In this document: positions 45,965 through 55,474 of the stretch, in pieces | How the letters are laid out: each line of letters starts with the position of its first letter | How positions within the stretch are numbered: position 1 is the stretch's first letter | Assembly (NCBI GenBank): GCA_024644465.1 | Contig: JAHEKY010000008.1 | Span: 1 to 59,618 of the forward strand | Length of the DNA stretch: 59,618 nucleotides | Origin: Ilumatobacteraceae bacterium | Lineage (GTDB): Bacteria > Actinomycetota > Acidimicrobiia > Acidimicrobiales > Ilumatobacteraceae | Direction of reading: 5' to 3' | Translations under genes and position numbers: made by a program | Notes under the pieces: model-generated | Databases searched by the model: none | What the model was told of the DNA's origin: nothing | Seen by the model: only the letters and a program-made list of their open reading frames with translations

Positions 45965-46735
45965 TCAATCGGCGTCGATCGCCGCGCGTACCTCGGCGAC
46001 GTAGTCACCGACCGCGTCGGGGCCGGACTCCATCAAGCGGCGGACGACGGATGCCCCCTGGATGACACCGTCTGCGACGCGCGTTGCCTGATACGCCTGC
46101 ACCGCGTCGGACACACCGACGCCGACGAGCACGGGTTTGTCGGTGATCGCCTTCAACCGGCCGGCGAGGTCGGTCGCCGTCTCGGCGAGCGAAGCCCGCT
46201 CGCCGGTGACGCCGAGCAGGCCGACCGAGTAGATGAAACCGCGCGCCCGATCGGCGATCAGCGGCAGCCGCGCATCCGGTGCCGTCGGCGCGGCGAGCAT
46301 GATCGTCTCGATCTCTGCGGCGTCCGCCGCGGCACACCACGGCCCTGACTCCTCGAGCGGGAGGTCGGGCAGGATTGCCGCCGCGATGCCTGCACGCTGG
46401 AGGTTCGCGGCGAACCGCTGCGGCCCGGGGTGATGCACGAGGTTGTAGTACGTCATCACGGCGAGGGGAATCTCGACGTCCAGGTGCGGCACCTCGTGGA
46501 GGATCTTCGCCGGAGTGGCACCCCCCTCCAGTGCGGTGTGGGATGCGGCCTGGATGACCGGGCCGTCCATGACGGGGTCGGAGAAGGGGATCCCGATCTC
46601 GACGGCGTCTGCGCCGTTCGCCGCGCAGGCCCGGACCGCATCCTGCCATCGCGGGTAGCCGCCGGTGATGTAGGGGACGAGCAGCTTGCGACCGGCGTCG
46701 CGCGTGGCCCGGAACGCCGCTTCGAGCCCCGCCAT
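45965..46735 (-). CDS. trpA: Tryptophan synthase, alpha subunit
   Basis: A 256-residue TIM-barrel subunit that cleaves indole-3-glycerol phosphate and passes indole to TrpB. The catalytic Glu46 lies in ADAVEIGIPFSDP and Asp57 in SDPVMDGP; FIYSVGLLGVTGER and VGVGVSDA are further family marks. The ATG at 46735 shares its A with the trpB stop (TGATG), as usual for this complex. Third gene of trpF-trpB-trpA; a duplicated hairpin element follows its stop. Confidence 0.97.
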   Translation of the reverse strand: MAGLEAAFRATRDAGRKLLVPYITGGYPRWQDAVRACAANGADAVEIGIPFSDPVMDGPVIQAASHTALEGGATPAKILHEVPHLDVEIPLAVMTYYNLVHHPGPQRFAANLQRAGIAAAILPDLPLEESGPWCAAADAAEIETIMLAAPTAPDARLPLIADRARGFIYSVGLLGVTGERASLAETATDLAGRLKAITDKPVLVGVGVSDAVQAYQATRVADGVIQGASVVRRLMESGPDAVGDYVAEVRAAIDAD

Positions 46736-47910
46736 CAGAGCCGGCCGTTCAGGATGTCCATCATCTGCGCGACGTCCTTGTCGCCACGACCGGACAGGTT
46801 CATCAGGACGGTCTGGCCCTGGATGCCGTGCGCCTCGCGGCTGAGCCACGCGACGGCGTGCGCCGATTCGAGCGCCGGGATGATGCCCTCCGTCTCGGAC
46901 AGCAGGCGGAATGCCTCGACGACCTCGTCGTCGGTCACCGAGGGGTACTCGGCGCGGCCCCGCTGGGCGAGGTACGAGTGCTCGGGGCCGACACCGGGAT
47001 AGTCGAGCCCCGCCGAGATCGACACCGCCTCCTCGACCTGGCCGACTTCGTCCTGCAACAGGTTGCTGCGCATCCCGTGGACCACACCCGGCACGCCGTG
47101 GCCGATCGCCGCACCGCCGGCCGGTTCGACCCCGACGAGGCGCGTCCCCGGCTCGTCGACGAACCCGGCGAAGATGCCCATCGCATTCGACCCGCCGCCC
47201 ACGCAGGCGACCACGACATCGGGCAGCGCACCGGTCATCCCGCGCATCTGGGCGTGGGCTTCTTCGCCGATCACTGCCTGGAACTGGCGGACCATGTACG
47301 GGTACGGGTGGGGGCCGACGACGGACCCGAGACAGAAGTACGTGTCGGCAACGTTCGCGACCCAGTGGCGCATCGCCTCGTTCACGGCGTCCTTCAACGT
47401 CCGGCTGCCGCTCTCGACGGATTCGACCTCCGCGCCGAGCAGCTTCATCCGGAACACGTTGAGCGCCTGGCGTTCGACGTCGACCGCGCCCATGTAGACC
47501 TTGCAGTCGAGGCCGAGCAGAGCGGCCGCGGTCGCGCTGGCGACCCCGTGCTGGCCGGCACCGGTGTCCGCGACGATGCGCTGCTTGCCCATCCGCTTCG
47601 CGAGCAACGTCTGCCCGATCACGTTGTTGATCTTGTGCGAACCGGTGTGGTTGAGGTCCTCGCGTTTGAGGAACAGCCGCACGCCGAGCCGGGCGCCCAG
47701 GTTGTGACACTCGGTGATGATCGATGGTCGCCCCGAGTACCGGCGGTGGACGTCGTCCAACTCCTCGCGGAACACGGGGTCGGCCCAGGCGTCCACGAAC
47801 GCTGCTTCGAGTTCCTGGCATGCGGGGACGAGCGTCTCGGGAACGAACCGCCCACCGAACTCGCCGAAGCGGCCGGTGGCGTCGGGCGGTGCGAGCAACG
47901 AATCGGTCAC
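46735..47910 (-). CDS. trpB: Tryptophan synthase, beta subunit
   Basis: A 391-residue PLP enzyme that joins indole and serine. Lys93 in [12 protein letters not shown] binds [17 protein letters not shown] follows, and [12 protein letters not shown] holds the phosphate loop; the length is typical of TrpB1. GTG at 47910 overlaps the trpF stop by 4 bases and its own stop overlaps the trpA start by one base. It is therefore embedded in a tightly coupled operon that keeps subunit ratios equal. Confidence 0.97.
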   Translation of the reverse strand: MTDSLLAPPDATGRFGEFGGRFVPETLVPACQELEAAFVDAWADPVFREELDDVHRRYSGRPSIITECHNLGARLGVRLFLKREDLNHTGSHKINNVIGQTLLAKRMGKQRIVADTGAGQHGVASATAAALLGLDCKVYMGAVDVERQALNVFRMKLLGAEVESVESGSRTLKDAVNEAMRHWVANVADTYFCLGSVVGPHPYPYMVRQFQAVIGEEAHAQMRGMTGALPDVVVACVGGGSNAMGIFAGFVDEPGTRLVGVEPAGGAAIGHGVPGVVHGMRSNLLQDEVGQVEEAVSISAGLDYPGVGPEHSYLAQRGRAEYPSVTDDEVVEAFRLLSETEGIIPALESAHAVAWLSREAHGIQGQTVLMNLSGRGDKDVAQMMDILNGRL

Positions 47911-48560
47911 TCGTCGTCCCAGTCGTAGGGGACGTTGTCGTCGCCTCGGTACTGCTGCGGCGCGTTCGCCTTGGCGTTCTCGATGAAGCGTTTGACCGCC
48001 AGAGCGTCCTTGCGGCCGGGCGACTTCTCGGTGTGGGTCGCCGCATCGACGCCCCACGGCTGCACCTCCTTGATCGCTGCGGCGACGTTGTCGGGCGTCA
48101 GCCCGCCGGAGAGGATCAGCTTCAACGAGTCCGGCGCGTCACCGGCCACCGACCAGTCGAACACCTTTCCGCTGCCGGGATTCGGGGCGTCGATCATGAT
48201 GATGTCGGTGCCGTACCGATCTGCCTTGGGCAGGTTCTCGTCGTCGGCGCCGAACACCTTGATCACCCAGCGGAAGTGGCCGGCGACCTCGGCCGTCTGC
48301 GCGGGCGTCTCCCGGCCGTGCAACTGGACCGCCTTGACGCCGGCCTTGTGGGCGATCTCGATGACCCGTGACGGGAGTTCGTCGCGGAACACACCGACGG
48401 TGAGGATTTCCGGTGGCAGGCGGCGGGTGATGTCGTAGACCTTCTGGGGCGCCACCTGCCGGGGCGACGGGGCGAAGATGAACCCGACGGCGTCGGCACC
48501 CATCGCCACCGCGAGCAGCGCGTCGTCTTCGTTGGTGATGCCGCAGATCTTCACGAACAT
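47907..48560 (-). CDS. trpF: Phosphoribosylanthranilate isomerase
   Basis: A 217-residue TIM-barrel isomerase for the third step of tryptophan synthesis. The catalytic Cys is in FVKICGITN at residue 6; [37 protein letters not shown] and [10 protein letters not shown] follow in order. ATG at 48560 is the operon's first start; TACCGT (48570-48575) lies 9 bases upstream. I see no leader peptide or attenuator between them. First gene of trpF-trpB-trpA. Confidence 0.95.
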   Translation of the reverse strand: MFVKICGITNEDDALLAVAMGADAVGFIFAPSPRQVAPQKVYDITRRLPPEILTVGVFRDELPSRVIEIAHKAGVKAVQLHGRETPAQTAEVAGHFRWVIKVFGADDENLPKADRYGTDIIMIDAPNPGSGKVFDWSVAGDAPDSLKLILSGGLTPDNVAAAIKEVQPWGVDAATHTEKSPGRKDALAVKRFIENAKANAPQQYRGDDNVPYDWDDE

Positions 48561-48599
48561 GAGTCCCTCACGGTACCCGTCCCGATCGGTCGCGATGTT

Positions 48600-48641
48600 G
48601 CCCATTTGTCCCGCCCGGTCGGCCCGCCCATTTGTCCCGCC
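48600..48641. repeat. Two copies of a 16-base motif upstream of ppk2
   Basis: GCCCATTTGTCCCGCC occurs at 48600-48615 and again at 48626-48641, a 26-base period, between the divergent trpF and ppk2 genes. The second copy ends 12 bases before the ppk2 -10 hexamer TACTCT (48654-48659). Placement suggests a pair of regulator sites. Confidence 0.6.
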
Positions 48642-48665
48642 GGGCGCGTGACGTACTCTTCGCCG

Positions 48666-49409
48666 ATGGGCCGCCTCGAGAACCTCGACAAGACCGTACG
48701 ACTGAAGCAGGACGAGTACGAGCGTCGACTGCACGCCGCGCAGGTCCGATTCCTCGAACTGCGACTGGCGCTCGGCGGGCACGTGAACGGCGGCGACATC
48801 GGACCCGGGTTGCTCGTCGTGATGGAGGGCTCCGACGCGGGCGGCAAGGGCGGCGCGATCAGGCGAATGGTCGAACCACTCGACCCGCGCCACTACAGCG
48901 TCTACAGCTACGCAGCCCCGGACCCGCGCGAGCTGCGCCACCATTTCCTCTGGCGATTCTGGGCCAAGGTGCCGGGCAGGGGTGGGCTGTGCGTGTTCGA
49001 CCGCAGCTGGTACGGCCGGGTGCTCGTCGAACGGGTCGAGGGCTTCGCGACGACGGCCGAGTGGACGCGCGCCTACGACGAGATCGTGCAGTTCGAGCGC
49101 GGCCTCGTCCAGGAGGGGGTGATCCTCGTGAAGTTCTGGATGGAGGTCAGCCCGGACGAACAACTGGAGCGGTTCAAGAGCCGGCAAGGCGACCCGCTGC
49201 GGAGCTGGAAACTGACCGAGGAGGACTGGCGCAATCGGGACAAACGGCACCTGTACGACGAGGCTGCCGAGGAGATGTTCGAACGCACCGACCACGCGCT
49301 GGGCCCGTGGGACCTCATCGCGGCCGATCAGAAGAAATTCGCGCGCGTTGCCGTACTCGAGACGTTGATCAAACGGATCGAGCACGGAATCGAACTCTGG
49401 TCGGCGTGA
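48666..49409 (+). CDS. ppk2: Polyphosphate kinase 2 family protein (polyphosphate:AMP/ADP phosphotransferase-like)
   Basis: A 247-residue single-domain PPK2, which moves phosphate between polyphosphate and nucleotides. The Walker A motif is EGSDAGGKGGAIRRM; HHFLWRFWAKVPGRGGLCVF and DRSWYGRVLVERVEGF contain Walker B and lid residues; SWKLTEEDWRNRDKR follows. These residues resemble one half of the two-domain polyphosphate:AMP phosphotransferase (class II), though class and direction need assay. ATG at 48666 follows TACTCT (48654-48659) by 6 bases, implying a leaderless mRNA. Confidence 0.92.
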   Translation: MGRLENLDKTVRLKQDEYERRLHAAQVRFLELRLALGGHVNGGDIGPGLLVVMEGSDAGGKGGAIRRMVEPLDPRHYSVYSYAAPDPRELRHHFLWRFWAKVPGRGGLCVFDRSWYGRVLVERVEGFATTAEWTRAYDEIVQFERGLVQEGVILVKFWMEVSPDEQLERFKSRQGDPLRSWKLTEEDWRNRDKRHLYDEAAEEMFERTDHALGPWDLIAADQKKFARVAVLETLIKRIEHGIELWSA

Positions 49410-49428
49410 CGCGGAAGTCATCCTTCAG

Positions 49429-49464
49429 ACTGCCCTTGCGGGGCGCAAGGGCAGTTCCTAGAGT
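49429..49464 (+). promoter_or_regulatory. Promoter with a 27-base palindrome on its -35 element
   Basis: ACTGCCCTTGCG (49429-49440), a GGG centre and CGCAAGGGCAGT (49444-49455) form a perfect inverted repeat. TTGCGG (49436-49441) in its middle stands 17 bases before TAGAGT (49459-49464), so the palindrome sits on a plausible -35/-10 promoter for the downstream gene. As RNA it could also end ppk2 transcription, but no T-tract follows. Confidence 0.6.
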
Positions 49465-49491
49465 GAGCGGCCAGCAGGGAGGAGTCCGACC

Positions 49492-50523
49492 ATGGTGCAA
49501 TTCGTCGACGCGCAGAACATGGCGCGCTGGATTTCCACGTCCGGCGTCGAGCACGTGATCGACGAATTGACCGGCTACCTCGAGGAGGACTTCAAGCGTT
49601 GGCCGAGTTTCTCGAAGATCGCCCGTGTGACGAGCCAGTCCGACATCGGCGTGATCGAGTTGATGCCGACGAGCGACGGCACCGACTACGCGTTCAAGTA
49701 CGTCGCCGGACACCCGTCGAATCCCACGACCGGCATGCAGACCGTCGCGGCGTTCGGCGTTCTCGCCGACGCCACCACCGGCTACCCCACGTTCTGGTCG
49801 GAGATGACGCTGCTGACGGCGCTGCGTACCGCTGCGACGTCGGCGATGGCCGCCCGCGTGCTCGCTCGGCCCGACTCCGCCACGCTCGCGCTGATCGGGA
49901 CGGGCTCCCAGTCCGAGTTCCAGGCGCTCGCGATGCGCTCGGCGCTCGACGTGTCGATGTTGCGGATCTGGGACATCGACGACGACGCGATGGCGAAGTT
50001 CGTCCGGAACGTCGAACCGCTCGGCTTCGATGTGCACATCGCGTCGAGCGCAGCCGACGCGGCCGATGGCGCCGACGTGGTGACGACGTGCACTGCTGAG
50101 CAGGCGCACGCCGTCGTCGTGCCGACCGAGGCGATCGCGCCCGGAACTCACGTGAACGCGATCGGCGGCGACTCCCACGGCAAGACCGAGCTCGACCCGA
50201 GCGTCCTGTACCGCAGCGACGTCTTCGTCGAGTTCGTCGATCAGACCCGGTTGGAAGGCGAGATCCAGCAGGTCGAGAGCGGCTTCCCGGTCACCGAGTT
50301 GTGGGAGGTGATCGCGGGGCATGCCCCAGGGCGTCGTGACGATCGGCAGATCACGGTCTTCGACTCCGTCGGGTTCGCGATCGAGGACTACTCCGCGCTG
50401 CGCTACGTGCGCGACGCCGTTGCCGGTACGGACTTCTTCGAACTCGTCGAGCTGATCGTCGAACCGTCGCACCCGAAGAACCTCTTCGACGTCGTGGTCG
50501 GCGCCTTCGCCTCCGTCCACTGA
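49492..50523 (+). CDS. Ornithine cyclodeaminase/mu-crystallin family protein
   Basis: A 343-residue NAD(P)-dependent enzyme. The Rossmann segment ALIGTGSQSEFQALAM and the preceding TALRTAATSAMAARVLARPD are hallmark OCD motifs; KYVAGHPSNPTTGMQT carries the substrate-binding Lys, and HVNAIGGDSHGKTELD the catalytic-type Asp region. Members deaminate ornithine to proline or handle related amino acids. Unlike most genes here it has a strong Shine-Dalgarno sequence, AGGGAGGAG, 7 bases before the ATG and a conventional promoter carrying a palindrome, so regulated expression is likely. Confidence 0.92.
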   Translation: MVQFVDAQNMARWISTSGVEHVIDELTGYLEEDFKRWPSFSKIARVTSQSDIGVIELMPTSDGTDYAFKYVAGHPSNPTTGMQTVAAFGVLADATTGYPTFWSEMTLLTALRTAATSAMAARVLARPDSATLALIGTGSQSEFQALAMRSALDVSMLRIWDIDDDAMAKFVRNVEPLGFDVHIASSAADAADGADVVTTCTAEQAHAVVVPTEAIAPGTHVNAIGGDSHGKTELDPSVLYRSDVFVEFVDQTRLEGEIQQVESGFPVTELWEVIAGHAPGRRDDRQITVFDSVGFAIEDYSALRYVRDAVAGTDFFELVELIVEPSHPKNLFDVVVGAFASVH

Positions 50524-50552
50524 TCCGCTCGCGGGTGCGCGAGGCTTGTCGC

Positions 50553-51392
50553 ATGAAGCAGTTCGCCGATCGTGTCGTCGCTGTCACCGGCGCAGGTTCG
50601 GGGATCGGGCGCGCGGTCGCCGAGGATCTCGCGCAACGCGGGGCCCATCTGGCCCTCGCCGATCTCGACGAGGACGGGCTCGGCGAGACGGTGCGGAACT
50701 GCGAGGGCCGCGGCGTCAAGGTCGGCGTGCGGCGCGTCGACGTCGCCGATCGGGCCGCGATGTTCGTGTGGGCCGAAGAAGTCGCCGCTGAGCACGGTCG
50801 CGTCAACATGATCGTCAACAACGCAGGGGTCGGGCTGGCGGCCACCGCCGAAGCGCAGTCGATCGAGGACTTCGAGTGGTTGATGAACATCAACTTCTGG
50901 GGCGTCGTCCACGGCACCCAGGCGTTCCTGCCCCACCTCAAGGCCGCAGGCGAGGGCCACGTGGTCAACATCTCCAGCGTGTTCGGCCTCGTCAGCATCC
51001 CGTCGCAGTCGGCGTACAACGCGGCGAAGTTCGGGGTACGGGGGTTCACCGACGCGCTGCGGATGGAGTTGGAGATCGAGCGCAGCCCGGTCTCGGCGAC
51101 GACGATCCATCCCGGCGGCATCAGGACGAACATCGCGCAGAACGCACGCACCCACCCGAGCATGGCGGCGGTCGGCAATCCCCCCGGTTCCTTCGCCGAC
51201 GAATTCGAGCGACTTGCGCGGACGACGCCGGAGAGGGCCGCACGACAGATCCTCAAGGCTGTCGAGCGCAACCGCCGCCGCGCGCTGATCGGCCCGGACG
51301 CCGTGCTGTTCGACTTCGCCTCGCGCCTTCCCGCCGGGCTCTACCAGCGAATACTGATCGCAGGTGGTCGCCGCGACCGACAGATCAGCTGA
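50553..51392 (+). CDS. Short-chain dehydrogenase/reductase (SDR)
   Basis: A 279-residue classical SDR: TGAGSGIGRAVAEDLAQRGA binds NAD(P), NNAGVG and the catalytic SSVFGL-to-YNAAKFGV pair (Ser, Tyr, Lys) follow. A C-terminal extension of about 50 residues (RRALIGPDAVLFDFASRLPA) is shared with a mycobacterial/actinobacterial subgroup acting on lipid or steroid alcohols. ATG at 50553 is used; an upstream in-frame GTG at 50535 is less likely. It follows the ornithine-cyclodeaminase-like gene by 29 bases, on the same strand, and ends convergent to trpC across a symmetric terminator. Confidence 0.88.
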   Translation: MKQFADRVVAVTGAGSGIGRAVAEDLAQRGAHLALADLDEDGLGETVRNCEGRGVKVGVRRVDVADRAAMFVWAEEVAAEHGRVNMIVNNAGVGLAATAEAQSIEDFEWLMNINFWGVVHGTQAFLPHLKAAGEGHVVNISSVFGLVSIPSQSAYNAAKFGVRGFTDALRMELEIERSPVSATTIHPGGIRTNIAQNARTHPSMAAVGNPPGSFADEFERLARTTPERAARQILKAVERNRRRALIGPDAVLFDFASRLPAGLYQRILIAGGRRDRQIS

Positions 51393-51397
51393 ACCTG

Positions 51398-51422
51398 CAA
51401 AGTTGTGTCTGACACAACTTTG
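51398..51422. terminator. Symmetric two-way terminator between SDR and trpC
   Basis: CAAAGTTGTGTC (51398-51409) and GACACAACTTTG (51411-51422) are perfect inverted repeats around one T. Short A and T runs lie at the outer ends. It fills the gap between stops at 51392 and 51425 and is markedly AT-rich for this genome. A folded RNA would end transcription from either direction. Confidence 0.8.
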
Positions 51423-51424
51423 AC

Positions 51425-52201
51425 TCAGGCGAGCAGGTCGGCGATGACGGCGGCGGGGTCGGGGCTCGTGACCAGGGTCTCCCCGACGAGGACCGCGTCG
51501 TAGCCGACGGCCCGTAACCGGCGCGCATCGTCACCGTCGCGGACGCCGGACTCGGCGACCTTGACGGCGTGGTTCGGAATGACACCTGCCATTCGTGCGG
51601 CGCGATCGTGGTCGACGTCGAACGTCACGAGGTCGCGCTGGTTCACTCCGACGAGGGTCGCATGGGCGGCGAGCGCATGTTCCAGCTCGTCTTCGTCGTG
51701 GATCTCGACGAGGACGTCGAGCCCGATCTCGACGGCGAGCGAGTGGTACTCCGCGAGCTGGTGCGGGTCGAGCGCGGCGGCGATCAGCAGCACGCAGTCG
51801 GCGCCGATGATCCGCGTGTCGAGGACATCACGCGCGCTCACCGTGAAGTCCTTGCGGAGGATCGGCAGCGAACACGCGCTCCGTGCCGCGCGCAGGTCGT
51901 CGACCGACCCACCGAACGACTCGTGGTCGGTCAGCACCGAGATGCACGCGGCACCCCCCGCCGAGTAGGCCGCGGCCAACTCGGCCGGGTCGAGACCCGC
52001 CCGGAGGTCACCCTTCGACGGCGACCGCCGTTTGATCTCTGCGATCACGCCGAGTTGGGCGCGGCGGGCGAGCGCTGCCCTGAACCCCCGCGTCGGTGCC
52101 ATCGCACTCGCCTGCTCCAACAGCGGGCCGATCGGCCGTGTGTCGGCCGCAGCGACCGCCCGGTGACGGTCGAGGATCGCGTCGAGGTACGTCGTCGCCA
52201 C
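51425..52201 (-). CDS. trpC: Indole-3-glycerol phosphate synthase
   Basis: A 258-residue TIM-barrel enzyme for the fourth step of tryptophan synthesis. ILDRHRAV at the start, VIAEIKRRSPSKGDLRAGLD (catalytic Lys), SVLTDHESFGGSVDDL, PILRKDFTV, VGVNQRDLVTFDVD and AESGVRDGDDA give a complete set of family motifs. GTG at 52201 begins 12 bases after the glyS stop, so trpC is probably read with glyS. It lies apart from trpF-trpB-trpA, about 3 kb away with four genes between. Confidence 0.96.
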   Translation of the reverse strand: MATTYLDAILDRHRAVAAADTRPIGPLLEQASAMAPTRGFRAALARRAQLGVIAEIKRRSPSKGDLRAGLDPAELAAAYSAGGAACISVLTDHESFGGSVDDLRAARSACSLPILRKDFTVSARDVLDTRIIGADCVLLIAAALDPHQLAEYHSLAVEIGLDVLVEIHDEDELEHALAAHATLVGVNQRDLVTFDVDHDRAARMAGVIPNHAVKVAESGVRDGDDARRLRAVGYDAVLVGETLVTSPDPAAVIADLLA

Positions 52202-52213
52202 CGAGATCCCGAT

Positions 52214-53524
<1,311 letters not shown>

Positions 53525-53668
53525 AAGGCAGCGAGTCTACGAGCACCGGGTGGCGATGAGCCGCAGAGGTTCGAGTCGTCGCGGACCCCGAGATCGGCCG
53601 GCGGTTCGCCATCCGGTGGCCATCGCGTCGCAACTCGGTGCCGGCAGCCGATGACCTCGTCCTGGGGG
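53525..53668. other. Intergenic region between the VWA lipoprotein gene and glyS
   Basis: These 144 bases hold the glyS -10 hexamer TAGACT next to the glyS start and the end of the VWA gene region. I see no further gene, strong hairpin or repeat in it. Confidence 0.5.
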
Positions 53669-55402
53669 TCAGAGCAGGCGGGACGCCGCCTCGATCAGGT
53701 CGGCGAGTTCGTCGACCCGGCGGTCGTCGAGGTCGTCAGCGAGTCGCTCGACTTCGTCGACGAGGTCGCGGACGTCGACGTCGTCGGCGTACGGGTTGTC
53801 CCGCAGCAGCTCGGCGAACGTCGTCACGACCGTGGCCAGTTGGAAGTCGTCGGCCGTGTTGCGCCAGTCGGCTTCGATGTCACGCAGATCGATGTCCTCG
53901 TCGATCTCGATGACCTCCCCGGTGGCGGGGTCCTCCCACCGCAGCTCGACGACGCCGATCTCCCTGCGATCGTCGAGGGAGACGCCGCGCTCGAGTTCGA
54001 TCTCGTACATCGCCGTCACCTGATGGCCGGCACCGAGTTCACCGGCGTCGACGGCGTCGTTGCGGAAGTCGGAGTCCCGCACGCCCCGGTTCTCGAAGCC
54101 GATCAGCCGGTAGGCGTCGACGATCTCGGGGTCGAACTCGACCTGGATCTTGGCGTCCTTCGCGACGGTCAGCAGCGTCGAGGTCAGTTCGTCCCGGAAC
54201 AGCCGCTCGGCTTCGTCGATCGTGTCGACGTAGGCGTAGAAGCCGTCGCCCTGGTCGGCGAGCTGCTCCATCGTGACGTCGTTGAAGTCACCCATTCCGA
54301 AGCCGATCGTCACCAGGTCGATGCCGCGATCGGCGTCGTCGCGGATCATCCGGGCGAGATCGTCAGGGTCGGTCTGGCCGGCGTTGGCGACGCCGTCGGA
54401 CGCGAGCACGACCCGGTTGATGCCGTCTGTGCGGAACGCCTCACGGGCGAGGTCGTACCCCTCACGCAGGCCCGCTTCGAGGTTGGTCGACCCGCCGGGG
54501 CCGAGCCGTCCGATCGCCTGCAGGATCTCGAACTTGTCGGCGACCGGCGTCGGGTCGAGCACGATGCCCGACGAGTCGCTGTAGGTGACGATCGCCACCG
54601 TGTCGTCGTCGGCGAGCCCGTTCACGAGCACCGTCAGTGATTCCTTGACGAGGCCGAGCCGGTCCGGCCGGTCCATCGACCCGGACGTGTCGATGACGAA
54701 GGTCAGCGCCGCCTGGCCACGGTCGCGATCCTCGACGATCTCCGCCTGGACACCGATCCGGACGAGGAAGTTGTCACGATCGAACGGCGACGGCCCGCCG
54801 TCGACGGTGACGTCGAGCCCGCGGCGCGGCGCCCGGTAGTCGTAGTCGAACGCGTTGATGTACTCCTCCGGCCGCACGGACTCGATGGGCGGGAGCGAGC
54901 CGTTCTCCAGTGCTCTCCGGCCGATCGTGTACGCGCCGGTGTCGACATCGAGTGCGAACGTCGACAGTGCATCGCGGGTGGTGGGGATGAAGTCGCGGTA
55001 GCCGTAGTCCTCGAAGCGGCTGTCGTCGAACGTCGGGCCCGTGTCACGGGTCGGCTCGTCGAAGAGGCCGCCGTCGTCGTCGCGTGCGGTCGGCGCCGCG
55101 ACATTGCCGGCGAGCTGGTCCTCCGCGTCGGCGGCGACCTCGTCGCGCACGTTGGGTGCCGACGGGGCGACCGTCTCGGCGGGAGCGTCCGTCTCCGCCG
55201 GTGCGTCGGTCTCAGGCGGCGATTCTCCCGACAGGTAGTCCTCGGCGTCGTCGGCACGCACGCCGACGTCGCGGCCGGCGTCGGTCGCGGCCGGCGACTC
55301 ACCGGCGTCGTCGTCGCTCGCGCACGCGGCGAACATCAACGCCGACGCCGCCAGCCCCGCGGCGATTCGGATGCTCCTGCTGCGCTTCCCCCTGTGCGTC
55401 AT
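53669..55402 (-). CDS. VWA (YfbK-like) domain lipoprotein
   Basis: A 577-residue exported lipoprotein. The basic N-terminus and hydrophobic stretch end in FAAC with Cys27, followed by an Asp/Ala/Glu-rich linker to about residue 120 with DAPAETDAPAETVAPS repeats. Then come the YfbK-type leader (TTRDALSTFALDVDTGAYTI, VRPEEYINAFDYDY) and a VWA domain whose metal site starts TFVIDTSGSMDRP. The acidic C-terminal part fits DUF3520. VWA proteins of this kind bind protein partners at the cell surface; the partner is unknown. ATG at 55402 starts the signal peptide; a GTG at 55429 in frame is an alternative. Confidence 0.9.
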   Translation of the reverse strand: MTHRGKRSRSIRIAAGLAASALMFAACASDDDAGESPAATDAGRDVGVRADDAEDYLSGESPPETDAPAETDAPAETVAPSAPNVRDEVAADAEDQLAGNVAAPTARDDDGGLFDEPTRDTGPTFDDSRFEDYGYRDFIPTTRDALSTFALDVDTGAYTIGRRALENGSLPPIESVRPEEYINAFDYDYRAPRRGLDVTVDGGPSPFDRDNFLVRIGVQAEIVEDRDRGQAALTFVIDTSGSMDRPDRLGLVKESLTVLVNGLADDDTVAIVTYSDSSGIVLDPTPVADKFEILQAIGRLGPGGSTNLEAGLREGYDLAREAFRTDGINRVVLASDGVANAGQTDPDDLARMIRDDADRGIDLVTIGFGMGDFNDVTMEQLADQGDGFYAYVDTIDEAERLFRDELTSTLLTVAKDAKIQVEFDPEIVDAYRLIGFENRGVRDSDFRNDAVDAGELGAGHQVTAMYEIELERGVSLDDRREIGVVELRWEDPATGEVIEIDEDIDLRDIEADWRNTADDFQLATVVTTFAELLRDNPYADDVDVRDLVDEVERLADDLDDRRVDELADLIEAASRLL

Positions 55403-55474
55403 GTTCTTGTGACGTCGCCCCGCCCCCACCGGTTCCCGAATCGTCGAGGTTGCGACGAATCGTCACGCGACGAG

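Noticed and set aside
48561-48665. trp leader peptide or attenuator before trpF
   Set aside because: No short frame with Trp codons and no paired hairpins in the 105-base gap; TACCGT lies only 9 bases before the start.
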